Positions 9,473 through 17,427 of a stretch of DNA of 64,000 nt are shown one piece after another. The notes beneath the pieces were generated by a model that had not been told where the DNA came from, searched no databases, and saw only the letters and a program-made list of their open reading frames with translations. Made by a program: the position numbers and the translations under genes. Position 1 is the stretch's first letter; each line of letters begins with the position of its first letter. The DNA is from Aromatoleum bremense (GTDB lineage: Bacteria > Pseudomonadota > Gammaproteobacteria > Burkholderiales > Rhodocyclaceae). The stretch spans positions 1,984,001-2,048,000 of the forward strand of contig NZ_CP059467.1 of assembly GCF_017894365.1 (NCBI RefSeq), read 5' to 3'.

Positions 9473-10759
9473 ATGAACGACATCTGCGAAACGCTCGACG
9501 AAACCCCGGCCGCGGTCGCCGCCACCCCTTCCGCCTTCGACACGCGCTGGCAGCGGATCATCGATTGCGTCGCGCTGAAGCAGCCGGACCGCATGCCGGT
9601 GGCTTTCTACTCGACATTCTGGCTCGCCCGCTACGCCGGCATCACGTGCCGCGAGCTGATGTACGACTACGAAAAGACGCGCGAGATCGGCGAGCGCGCG
9701 GTGCTGGAATTCGACCCCGACGTTGTCAGTCCGCTGCTGCTCACGGCGACTGCCGGCCCGTCGCTCGAAGCCATCGGCTTCAAGCAGCTGCAGTGGCCGG
9801 GGCACGGCGTCGGCGACGACCAGCCGTTCCAGTACCTCGACCGCGAATACATGAAAGCCGACGAGTACGAAGATTTCATCTTCGATCCGACCGGCTATTA
9901 CCTGCACACCTACCTGCCGCGTGTCGCCTCGGCGTTCGAGGGCTTCGAGGACCTGCCTTATCTTCCCGGGCTGTACTACTTCCGGCTGCTCGGCGGCATC
10001 CGCCCGTTCGCAAAGCCGCGGGTGCGCGAGGCGCTGGAAAAAGTCATCCGGGCCGCTGAAGAGGCCGAGCGCTTCGCGCAGCACCATCTCGCCTTCACCG
10101 ACCGCTTGGCGACGCTCGGCTACCCGTGCACGAACGGCACGACAGGCATCGCACCCTACGACTTCATCGCCGACTACTTTCGCGGCGCGACCGGCATGAT
10201 GAAGGACCTGTACCGCAAGAAGGACCAGCTGCTGGCCCTGCTGGACAAGGTTGCGGTGTTCCTGCTGAAGCAGATCGTCTCGGCCGCGCGCGCTTCCGGC
10301 AATCCCATCGTGTTCATCCCGGTGCATTGGGCGCCCGACGCGTTCATGTCGCCGAAGCAGTTCGAGACGTTCTGGTGGCCGTCGTTCCGCCGCCTGCTGA
10401 TCGGCCTGATCGACGCCGGCCTGATCCCGATGCCGCTTTGGGAAGCCGATTGCACGAAGCGGCTCGAGATCATCAAGGACGTCCCGGCGGGCAAGTGCAT
10501 CTACTGGTTCGAGCGCACCGACATGGTCAAGGCGTTCGAGGTGCTCGGCGACGTGGTTGCGCTGCGCGGCAATTTGTCGCCGTCGATGATGACCACCGGG
10601 ACGCCCGCCGAGGTCGACGCCGCGGTGCGCCACCTCGCCGAAAACGTGTTTCACAAGGGCGGCAAACTGATTCTCGACTGTGCGTTCGGCCTGCCTGACG
10701 AGGCGCCGGTCGACAACGTCCGCGCGATGTTCGCCGCCGCCCGCAAGTATGCGGGTTGA
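9473..10759 (+). CDS. UroD-fold corrinoid methyltransferase (MT1-like)
   Basis: A 428-residue protein of the uroporphyrinogen-decarboxylase superfamily. The branch looks like the methyltransferases rather than HemE: the C-terminal part has IPMPLWEADCTKRLEII, DMVKAFEVLGD, ALRGNLSPSMMTTGTPAEVD and GGKLILDCAFGLPDEAPVDN. UroD-fold enzymes of this branch (MtvB vanillate demethylase, MtbA/MtaA, CmuA) move a methyl group to or from a corrinoid protein using zinc; Cys in WEADC and LILDC are plausible ligands. The operon facing it encodes a corrinoid protein, two activators and a methyl-THF methyltransferase, so I infer a first methyltransferase that demethylates a methoxylated or other methylated substrate. 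Start choice: AGGGAGG lies 11 bases before this ATG; an ATG three codons earlier is possible but too close. Confidence 0.8.
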   Translation: MNDICETLDETPAAVAATPSAFDTRWQRIIDCVALKQPDRMPVAFYSTFWLARYAGITCRELMYDYEKTREIGERAVLEFDPDVVSPLLLTATAGPSLEAIGFKQLQWPGHGVGDDQPFQYLDREYMKADEYEDFIFDPTGYYLHTYLPRVASAFEGFEDLPYLPGLYYFRLLGGIRPFAKPRVREALEKVIRAAEEAERFAQHHLAFTDRLATLGYPCTNGTTGIAPYDFIADYFRGATGMMKDLYRKKDQLLALLDKVAVFLLKQIVSAARASGNPIVFIPVHWAPDAFMSPKQFETFWWPSFRRLLIGLIDAGLIPMPLWEADCTKRLEIIKDVPAGKCIYWFERTDMVKAFEVLGDVVALRGNLSPSMMTTGTPAEVDAAVRHLAENVFHKGGKLILDCAFGLPDEAPVDNVRAMFAAARKYAG

Positions 10760-10920
10760 GTGCGCGCACCCGATCCTCACCAAAGCCGGAGTGCGGCTTC
10801 GCCCAGGGCTCGGGCAGACGAATCGAGCCACCGCGCCTTCACCGTCCCTCGTGCCTCCGCGAGGTCGCCATCACGTCGCCGTCGGCAGCCAGTCCGACTG
10901 ATTCCCGGGAGACCCAAAGC

Positions 10921-11943
10921 ATGAAAACACGCGCACTTCTATTACCTGTGCTCGCCGCAGGGGCAATGGCCGGCGCTTTGCCGTCGCATGCGGAAGTCGT
11001 ACTCAAGGTCCATCACATGCTGCCGCCGAGCTCCACCGCCCAGACCAAGCTGCTCGGCCCGTGGTGCGCGAAGATCGCCGCGGAATCCGCCGGCGAGCTG
11101 AAGTGCCAGATCTATCCGTCGATGCAGCTGGGCGGCATGCCGACGCAGCTGTTCGACCAGGCGAAAGACGGCGTCGCGGACATCATCCTGACCGTCCCGA
11201 CCTACCAGGCGGCGCGCTTCACGGTCACCGAAGTGTTCGAGCTGCCGTTCATGACGAACACCGCCGAAAAAGCCAGCCGCGCGTTGTGGAACTACGCCGC
11301 GAAGTACGCCGCCGAGGAATACAAGGGCGTGCGGCCGCTGGCCTTCCACACCCACGAAGGGGCGCAGATCCACACGACGAAGAAGCAGGTCAGGACGATG
11401 GCGGACTTCGCCGGGCTGAAGTTGCGCGCGCCGAGCCGCCTGTCGACCAAGCTGGTGGCGGCGCTGGGCTCGACGCCGGTGCCGATGCCGGTTCCGCAGG
11501 TCCCGGAAAGCCTCGCCAAAGGGGTCATCGACGGCGCGCTGCTGCCGTGGGAGGTGATGTCGGGGCTCAAGCTCGACGAAATCGTGAAGTACCACACCGA
11601 GACCGATTCTTCGCTGCCGAACATCGCCAACACCATTTTCGTCCTGGCGATGAACCCGGCCAAATACGAGAGCCTGCCTCCCGAGCTGAAAAAAGTGATC
11701 GACGCGAACAGCGGCGCCGAGACCTCGGCCTGGATCGGCAGGATCTGGGACGAGACGAAAGCGCCGAACCGCAAGCTGGCCGAAGCGCGCAACAACGCGT
11801 TCTACACCGTGCCGGCCGCCGAAGTGCAGAACTGGATCAAGGCCTCCGAGGGCGTGGCGCTCGAATGGGTCAAGGAGGTCACGGCCAAAGGCTACGACGG
11901 CGACAAGCTGCTCGCGGACGCGAAGGCGATGCTCATGCAGTAG
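10921..11943 (+). CDS. TRAP transporter substrate-binding protein (DctP family)
   Basis: A 340-residue periplasmic binding protein with a Sec signal peptide (MKTRALLLPVLAAGAMAGAL, cleavage after SHA). The mature protein has DctP features: VLKVHHMLPPSSTAQ at the start, the LKLRAPSRLSTKLVAALGS block whose arginine usually binds a substrate carboxylate, and SLAKGVIDGALLPWEV. No DctQ or DctM membrane subunit is adjacent, so it is an orphan that must work with permeases encoded elsewhere. It follows the methyltransferase gene by 161 bases on the same strand and may bind the methylated organic acid that the system consumes (inference). The start is set by the signal peptide. Confidence 0.88.
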   Translation: MKTRALLLPVLAAGAMAGALPSHAEVVLKVHHMLPPSSTAQTKLLGPWCAKIAAESAGELKCQIYPSMQLGGMPTQLFDQAKDGVADIILTVPTYQAARFTVTEVFELPFMTNTAEKASRALWNYAAKYAAEEYKGVRPLAFHTHEGAQIHTTKKQVRTMADFAGLKLRAPSRLSTKLVAALGSTPVPMPVPQVPESLAKGVIDGALLPWEVMSGLKLDEIVKYHTETDSSLPNIANTIFVLAMNPAKYESLPPELKKVIDANSGAETSAWIGRIWDETKAPNRKLAEARNNAFYTVPAAEVQNWIKASEGVALEWVKEVTAKGYDGDKLLADAKAMLMQ

Positions 11944-11959
11944 CCGATCCCGGCGGGCC

Positions 11960-11990
11960 GGCCTCGGGGGCGTCCGACGCTCCCGAGGCC
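11960..11990. terminator. Hairpin between convergent genes
   Basis: GGCCTCGGGGGCG and CGCTCCCGAGGCC form a 13-bp stem with one mismatch, placed between the converging binding-protein and amidohydrolase genes. No T-tract follows on either strand. It probably serves as a bidirectional 3'-end structure. Confidence 0.45.
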
Positions 11991-12003
11991 GCCGCCGCTT
12001 GTT

Positions 12004-13260
12004 TCAGGCTTCCGCCAGCCACGTCCGGCTGCGCTCCGTTGCGCCCGGGCGCGTTGTCACGCCAAGAGGCGATGCGAGCCGCCGGCCGTCGCGGAACACC
12101 ACGATCGGCTCGCGCAGCGCGCCGAAACGCTCGAATGGCGACGCCTCGAGCAGCACCGCGTCGAACGCCGCGCCCGCGGCGAGCAGCGCCGGTTCGCCCC
12201 AGTGACGCCGGGCCGCCCCGGTCGCCGCGCGCAGCACCGCCGTCACCGACAGCCCGGCTTCGTGCAGCCACTGTAGTTCGTCGAGCAGCCCGGTGCCATG
12301 GCCGACGCCGTGGCTTCCGGCGTCGGAGCCGCACAGCAGCGTGACGCCCGCTGCGTCGGCGCGCACGAGGTTTTCCGCGTGTTCGCCGAGGATGCGGGCG
12401 ATGTTGTCGACCGTCTGCGGCGACCAGCCGGCGACTTCAGGGCGCACCCACTGGAAATGCACCGGCGCGAAGGTCGGCGTCCACGCGATGCCGCGGTCGG
12501 CCATCGCCCGGACCCTGTCGCAGCTCATGAAGAAACCGTGCTCGATCGAATCCACTTTCGCTGCGATCGCGACGTCGAGGCCTGCCGTGCCGCTGCAGTG
12601 CGCGAATACGCGTTTGCCGAGCGCGTGCGCGGTGCGCACGGCCAGTGCCGCCGACTCCAGGTCGAACTGCGGCTCGCCGGCGACGCGACCGGCGTCGAAA
12701 TCGATGATGCCGGTGAGGATCAACTTGATGTCGTCGCAGTCGGCGGCAAGCTCATGCACCGCGGCGACGATCTCGCCGCTGTCCGCAACGTCGCGGCCCA
12801 TGAAAGCGCCATAGCGCTTCGGGCGCTTCAGCCCGAGGCCGGCGGAGCGTACCGCCGGCAGGCCGGCGTCCCGTTCCGCGGCCGCCGCCCGCAGGCGGTG
12901 GTTGATGCCGAAGCGGTCTCCCGCGTCGCGCACCGTCGTGATGCCGCACGCGAGCGTCGCCGCCGCGTTGTGCGCTGCCACCGCGAGCATCTCGTCGAGC
13001 GGCGCCTTCAAGTAGTCGGCACGCCGTGTCGCGTCGAGCTGGGTGCCATCGAGGAACAGGTGCACGTGGGCGTCGACGAGGCCCGGCATCAGGAATGCCG
13101 CGCGTTGCGGCGCTGCGGCCGGGGGCGCGACGAGCGCGAGCTGCGCCGCCGGCAGGATTGCGGTGATCCGCCCGTCGGCGATCAGGAAGCCGTACGGGCC
13201 GTGCTCGTGGTGGCGCTCGCCGTCGAAGTAGCTGTCGACAATGATGGTTTCGGCCGGCAT
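12004..13260 (-). CDS. Metal-dependent amidohydrolase (imidazolonepropionase-like)
   Basis: A 418-residue member of the amidohydrolase superfamily, cyclic imidate/prolidase-like branch. The metal site is complete: HVH at residues 65-67, Lys near 179 (DDIKLIL), His near 221 (VFAHCSG), His near 241 (IEHGFF) and Asp near 313 (CGSDAGSHG). There is no signal peptide, so it is cytoplasmic. It is the last gene of the corrinoid operon, starting four bases after the methyl-THF methyltransferase stop, hence tightly co-expressed. Its substrate cannot be read from the sequence. Hydrolysis of an amide, ester or cyclic form of the methyl donor or of the demethylated product would fit the context. Confidence 0.82.
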   Translation of the reverse strand: MPAETIIVDSYFDGERHHEHGPYGFLIADGRITAILPAAQLALVAPPAAAPQRAAFLMPGLVDAHVHLFLDGTQLDATRRADYLKAPLDEMLAVAAHNAAATLACGITTVRDAGDRFGINHRLRAAAAERDAGLPAVRSAGLGLKRPKRYGAFMGRDVADSGEIVAAVHELAADCDDIKLILTGIIDFDAGRVAGEPQFDLESAALAVRTAHALGKRVFAHCSGTAGLDVAIAAKVDSIEHGFFMSCDRVRAMADRGIAWTPTFAPVHFQWVRPEVAGWSPQTVDNIARILGEHAENLVRADAAGVTLLCGSDAGSHGVGHGTGLLDELQWLHEAGLSVTAVLRAATGAARRHWGEPALLAAGAAFDAVLLEASPFERFGALREPIVVFRDGRRLASPLGVTTRPGATERSRTWLAEA

Positions 13261-13264
13261 CGCG

Positions 13265-14152
13265 TCACGCCCTGTAGAACTTGCGCACCGCGCGCAGCGC
13301 CTGGCTGCCTTTCTGGTCGAGAAAGTGGCGGTAGGTCGTCAGTACATAGTCGTCCTCGGGCAGCGGGTGATAGCCGCGCCACGGCGTGCCGAGCACGGTG
13401 TCAAAGCCGAAAGGCACCGCGAGCGTGAGGAAGGCGTTCTCGAGACAATGCTTCAGGTCCGAGCCGTCGGCGGCTTTCGCCGGCAGCTGCTGGCCGATGT
13501 TGGACAGCCCGCCGGTCATGTGCAGGCCTTCGAGGTCCGGGTCGCTGCCGATCAGCCGCACCGCGTCGAGCGTGGCGCGGTTGAGTCCTTCGGTGTCGGC
13601 GATGATCGCGCTGACCGACAGGTCGATGTAGATGTGATCCATCGGCATGCCGCAGTCGTCGCGCAGGCGCAGCGCCGCGCGCCGCGCAGTCGAGGCGATG
13701 TCCTCGGCGGTCTTGTTGTTTTTCGCGACGCCATCGACGACGCTCTCCGAGGCCATGACCATGACCTTGAACGGATGCTCGCGGTACAGGTCCATCGCGT
13801 CCCAGCGGTGCTCGGTGATGGAATTGACGATCGGCAGCTCGCCGCCCGCCGCGTCGCGGTCGTAGGTTTTCAGGCACAGTTCGAAAAGCTCGGTGTTCGG
13901 CACGTCGAAGGACAGCGGCACGTCCACGACGTCCTGGATCGCCTGGATCACGTCGGTCAGGAACGGGCGGTCGGTCATCGCCTGCGAGCCGACATTCACG
14001 TTCAGGTACACCGCTCCGGCCTCGACCTGCCTGATGGCCAGCGCCTGGATGCCGGGAATGTCGCTGTTGTCGAACAGCGCCCGCGTGCTCTTGAAGCCGG
14101 GGTTGATGCGCTCGCCGATGATCCGGATGTCGAAGCTGTTGCCTGTCGTCAC
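13265..14152 (-). CDS. Methyltetrahydrofolate:corrinoid protein methyltransferase (MT2, AcsE/MtvA-like)
   Basis: A 295-residue pterin-binding TIM-barrel protein. The pterin signature IGERINPGFKSTRALF is near the N-terminus (residues 12-27), followed by VYLNVNVGSQ and PLSFDVPNTELFELCLKTY, as in AcsE/MeTr and the MT2 enzymes of O-demethylase systems. Dihydropteroate synthase also has this fold, but the length and the surrounding corrinoid genes point to methyl transfer between methyl-cob(III)alamin and tetrahydrofolate. It lies between the activase and the amidohydrolase genes in the same operon. Confidence 0.88.
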   Translation of the reverse strand: MTTGNSFDIRIIGERINPGFKSTRALFDNSDIPGIQALAIRQVEAGAVYLNVNVGSQAMTDRPFLTDVIQAIQDVVDVPLSFDVPNTELFELCLKTYDRDAAGGELPIVNSITEHRWDAMDLYREHPFKVMVMASESVVDGVAKNNKTAEDIASTARRAALRLRDDCGMPMDHIYIDLSVSAIIADTEGLNRATLDAVRLIGSDPDLEGLHMTGGLSNIGQQLPAKAADGSDLKHCLENAFLTLAVPFGFDTVLGTPWRGYHPLPEDDYVLTTYRHFLDQKGSQALRAVRKFYRA

Positions 14153-14173
14153 GATCTTTCCTCCGTGTGTGCT

Positions 14174-16012
14174 TCAGTGGAATCCGATGTTGTGCATGAA
14201 CGCCCGCTGGAACTGCGCGCGCGTGCTCATCTCGACATAGCGGCAGCCGGCGGCGAGCTGCCGCGCGCGGCTGCGTGCTGCCGTGCTGGCGAGCATCTGC
14301 CGCACGCCGGCGCCGGCCGCGTTGCCGACCTGGACGAAACGCTCGCGCGGCAGATCCGGGAACATGCCGATCGCGACCGCGCTGTCGATGTCGATGTACG
14401 CGCCGAAAGCACCGGCGATGATGAAGCGCCCGATCGCCGGCGCCTCGAGCCCGACGTCGGCGAGCAGCAGGTCGACGGCGGTGCGGATCGCGGCTTTCGC
14501 GAGCTGCACCGCGCGCACGTCGGCCTGGGTGAAATGGACACCGGGGGCGAGCACCGCGAAGCGTTCGCCGTCCTGTCCGCCGACGTCGCGGTGCGGCGCC
14601 TGGATGCGCCCGCGGCGATCGACGATGCCGGCGCGGCGCAGCGTCGCCAGCGTGTCGAGCACGCCCGAGCCGCACAGGCCGAGCGGTGCCTTGCCGCCGA
14701 TCGTGCGCACCGCGAGGCGGCCGCCGTCGAGCCCGACGCGTTCGATCGCGCCTTCGGCGGCGCGCATGCCGCACGAGATGTGGCCGCCTTCGAGCGCCGG
14801 CCCCGACGGGCTCGACGCGGACAGGAAGACGCCGTCGTGGATCAGCGAGATCTCGGTGTTCGTGCCGATGTCCATGACGAGACTCGTCGCGGCGGCGCGC
14901 CAGTGGCTTTCGGTCGCGAGCAGCGCGGCGACGTGATCGCCGCCGACGAAGCCGCCGACGTTCGGTGCGACGTGGACATACGCGCCGGGGCTCACGCCGA
15001 GGCCGAACTCGCGCGCCTTGACGTCCATGGCGTCGCGCACCGCCGCGACGAACGGCGCGCGACCGAGTTGCCGCACCGGCAGCCCGAGCAGCAGGTGATG
15101 CATCGCAGTATTGCCGCAGACGACGACGTCGACGATTTCGGTCGCTCTCGCGCCGACCGCGGCGCACAGGTCATGGGCGAGCGCGTCGATCGCGGCAGCT
15201 GCCGCGGCGCGCAGCTCGTCGGCCGCCCCCGCCGGCCCGCCGACGGTGTAATCGATGCGGCTGATCAGGTCCGCGCCCCACGCGACCTGCGGGTTTTCGA
15301 GGCCGAGGCTGGCGAGGCGCGCGCCGCTTTGCAGATCGACGAGGAAGCCGGCCGCGTTGGTCGTGCCGAGGTCGACAGCAAGCCCGAGCACGCGGCTGCC
15401 CGGCGGGGCGACGTCGATCAGCTCGGAGCCTCTCAGGCACAGGCGCAGCGACCAGGCGGCGTCGCGCAGCGTCTGCGGCAGCTGCTGCGCAGCGACCAGG
15501 TCGACCGTGCCGATCGACGGCGCGCCGGGCGCGTCGATGGGCAAGGCGAGCGCGCGGATCACGCGGTCGATGTCGGCGACGTTGTCGGCGAGCGTCGCTT
15601 CGGCGACGTGCACCTCGCAGCTCGCGACCGCCGCGTCGAGGCGCAGGAGGTCGGCGTCGCCGTCGCCCGCGACGTCCGCGCGCGCGACCGGTGCGAGCGA
15701 GCGCGGCGCGACTTCGACGGTGCAGTTGCTGCGGGCGCGAACCCGGCAGGCGCGGACCCATTTCTTCCGGTTTGCCGGCGCGGCGGGCGACGGGGCGGCG
15801 GGATCGGCATGATCGGCTTCGATCTCGCCGTCACTGATGTGCACCATGCACGCGCCGCAGGTGCCGCGGCCGCCGCACGCGCCGACGATGCGAATGCCGT
15901 GGCGCCGCGCGCTCTGGAGGACCGTCTCGCCGCCGCTCGCGGTAATGGCGCGGCCGAGCTGCGGGAAGTTCAGCGTCAGTGCCCGCGCGAACGGTTTGTC
16001 ACGACTGGTCAT
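14174..16012 (-). CDS. Corrinoid protein reductive activase ([2Fe-2S] plus ASKHA ATPase, RACo-like)
   Basis: A 612-residue protein with an N-terminal plant-type ferredoxin domain: Cys46, Cys52 and Cys55 in ACGGRGTCGACMVHI, and Cys89 or Cys97 later. A linker and a large ASKHA-type ATPase domain follow; phosphate-binding segments include VLGLAVDLGTTNAAGFLVDL and DIGTNTEISL. The family (RACo, and the activating enzymes of O-demethylases) uses ATP to return the off-state Co(II) corrinoid to active Co(I). Its target should be the corrinoid protein encoded upstream in the operon. The ATG start gives a complete ferredoxin domain, and the gene follows the MetH-activation-like gene by 27 bases. Confidence 0.9.
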   Translation of the reverse strand: MTSRDKPFARALTLNFPQLGRAITASGGETVLQSARRHGIRIVGACGGRGTCGACMVHISDGEIEADHADPAAPSPAAPANRKKWVRACRVRARSNCTVEVAPRSLAPVARADVAGDGDADLLRLDAAVASCEVHVAEATLADNVADIDRVIRALALPIDAPGAPSIGTVDLVAAQQLPQTLRDAAWSLRLCLRGSELIDVAPPGSRVLGLAVDLGTTNAAGFLVDLQSGARLASLGLENPQVAWGADLISRIDYTVGGPAGAADELRAAAAAAIDALAHDLCAAVGARATEIVDVVVCGNTAMHHLLLGLPVRQLGRAPFVAAVRDAMDVKAREFGLGVSPGAYVHVAPNVGGFVGGDHVAALLATESHWRAAATSLVMDIGTNTEISLIHDGVFLSASSPSGPALEGGHISCGMRAAEGAIERVGLDGGRLAVRTIGGKAPLGLCGSGVLDTLATLRRAGIVDRRGRIQAPHRDVGGQDGERFAVLAPGVHFTQADVRAVQLAKAAIRTAVDLLLADVGLEAPAIGRFIIAGAFGAYIDIDSAVAIGMFPDLPRERFVQVGNAAGAGVRQMLASTAARSRARQLAAGCRYVEMSTRAQFQRAFMHNIGFH

Positions 16013-16039
16013 GGAGGCTCCGCAGCGTTTTCGTCAGGA

Positions 16040-16741
16040 TCAGGCGGCCGCAGCCACTGCCGCGCCGTGCCGGCATCTTGCGCGGGAGCGGCAGTGCTGG
16101 CAGCGCGACCACGATACGGCCGGCAGGTCGATGCCGACGCCGAGCACCATCGACGTCGATTTGTGCGGGCGCATCAGCAGGCCGGCGTTGAGCTCGATGC
16201 CGATCGCGGCGGCATCCGCGAGCCGCAGCACGGCGGCCTGGGCGTCGAGCGCGAGGCCCGGATCGCCGGGGCGCAGCTCGCCCGCCATCGTGAGCGCCCG
16301 GCGCCTCGCGTCGGCGAGCATGCGGTCCTGCGCGATGCGGGAGACTTCGAACAGCAGCTCGTTGCCGAGCTGATCGAGCGCCAGCGCACGCGACGCCCGG
16401 CGCGCGGCGACGAGGCTCGCGACGCGCCTCTCGATGCCCGCGCCGATGGTGCAGCTCGCGCAAGCCAGTGCGGTCAACCGTCCCGATTCGGGCAGCAGCC
16501 ACGGCGCATGGAAGGCCTCACCGCCCGCGCGCAGCCACTCACCCGCCGGCGCGTCGAGTGCGACGATGCGGTAGCTGTAGGCGGCTTCGACGAGCCCTTC
16601 GTCGCGCGCGAGGTCGAGGACTTCGCGCCGCAGCCGGCTGCGGCTCGCCGATCCTTCCGGCAGGCCGTCCACCGCCTTCAGCACGTCGAAGCCGCGCGCG
16701 CAGGGCATCCGGGAATCCGTCTCGCCGCCGGCCGCGATCAC
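16040..16741 (-). CDS. Stand-alone MetH-type activation-domain protein
   Basis: A 233-residue protein that resembles the AdoMet-binding activation region of cobalamin-dependent methionine synthase. Visible are RPHKSTSMVLGVGID, equivalent to the conserved PxKSxSAxxGIG of that fold, and a C-terminal cysteine cluster SRCQHCRSRARC. The likely start is GTG at 16741, overlapping the corrinoid-protein stop as GTGA; the first ATG would be at 16708. A longer open frame reading into the corrinoid gene is a shadow. It probably takes part in reductive methylation or recognition of the corrinoid protein, and may complement the ATP-driven activase encoded next. Such short proteins occur beside corrinoid methyltransferases in anaerobes, but their exact role is not settled to my knowledge. 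Confidence 0.75.
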   Translation of the reverse strand: MIAAGGETDSRMPCARGFDVLKAVDGLPEGSASRSRLRREVLDLARDEGLVEAAYSYRIVALDAPAGEWLRAGGEAFHAPWLLPESGRLTALACASCTIGAGIERRVASLVAARRASRALALDQLGNELLFEVSRIAQDRMLADARRRALTMAGELRPGDPGLALDAQAAVLRLADAAAIGIELNAGLLMRPHKSTSMVLGVGIDLPAVSWSRCQHCRSRARCRHGAAVAAAA

Positions 16742-17397
16742 GCGGCGACGCCGATCCAGCCCTTGCTCAGCGTCACCGCATCGACGGCGTTGACGCCGAA
16801 CGCGTCGGCACGGGTGTAGGCGCACACCGCGTTGTCGATCTGCCCGCCACCGATCATGATCTTGCGGCCCTCGCGCAGGCCCGCCCGCTCGATTGCCTCG
16901 ATCGTCTCCTTCATCGAGTCGAACGCGAGCGTCAGAAAGCCGCTCAGCGCGACGACCTGCGGATCGAACTCCCGGATCGCGGCGAGGAACTCGGCGACCG
17001 GCACGTCGATGCCGATGTCCTTGACCTCGAAACCGTTGATGTCGAGCATGAAGCCGACGATGTTCTTGCCGATGTCGTGCAGGTCGCCGTGCACGGTGCC
17101 GAGCAGCACGCGGCCGAGCTTCTGCGCGCCTTCGCCGTCCTCGCTGATCAGCGGCTTGGCCAGCGCGCCGATGGTCTCGAGCATCTCGCCGGCGAGCACC
17201 AGCTCGGGCAGGAAGTACTCGCCCTGCTCGAAGCGCCTGCCGACCTCGTCCATCGCCATGCGGCAAAGCTCGAGCACGCGCAACGCGTCCGCCTTCTCGT
17301 CGAACAGCATCTTCTTCGCGAGCTCGAGCGCGTCGTCCTCGTTCATGTCGGCGAGCCACTCCACGAGCAGCGTTTCCTGATCGGTCATCGCGTTCAT
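16738..17397 (-). CDS. Methyltransferase corrinoid protein (MtvC/MttC-like)
   Basis: A 219-residue B12-binding protein. An N-terminal helical cap spans about residues 1-90, with EVGRRFEQGEYFLPELVLAG near 51-70. A Rossmann-like cobalamin domain follows, with [12 protein letters not shown] at 104-115, where His107 is the lower cobalt ligand. SGFLT is near 152 and GGGQ near 183. This is the two-domain layout of stand-alone corrinoid proteins from methylamine, methanol and vanillate systems. It should carry the methyl group between the UroD-fold enzyme (MT1) and the MT2 enzyme. It is second in the operon, 30 bases after the MetV-MetF gene, and overlaps the next gene by GTGA. Confidence 0.92.
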   Translation of the reverse strand: MNAMTDQETLLVEWLADMNEDDALELAKKMLFDEKADALRVLELCRMAMDEVGRRFEQGEYFLPELVLAGEMLETIGALAKPLISEDGEGAQKLGRVLLGTVHGDLHDIGKNIVGFMLDINGFEVKDIGIDVPVAEFLAAIREFDPQVVALSGFLTLAFDSMKETIEAIERAGLREGRKIMIGGGQIDNAVCAYTRADAFGVNAVDAVTLSKGWIGVAA

Positions 17398-17427
17398 CCG
17401 GGTTTCCTCCTCAATCGATACGGGATT

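Noticed and set aside
13241..16819. A 1,192-codon plus-strand open frame
   Set aside because: It lies opposite three well-recognised genes and has the Arg/His/Asp-rich composition produced by reading GC-rich genes on the wrong strand.
16742..17359. Upstream part of the long minus-strand frame that contains the MetH-activation-like gene
   Set aside because: It overlaps the corrinoid gene out of frame and is Arg-rich; the GTG overlapping the corrinoid stop codon is a better start.
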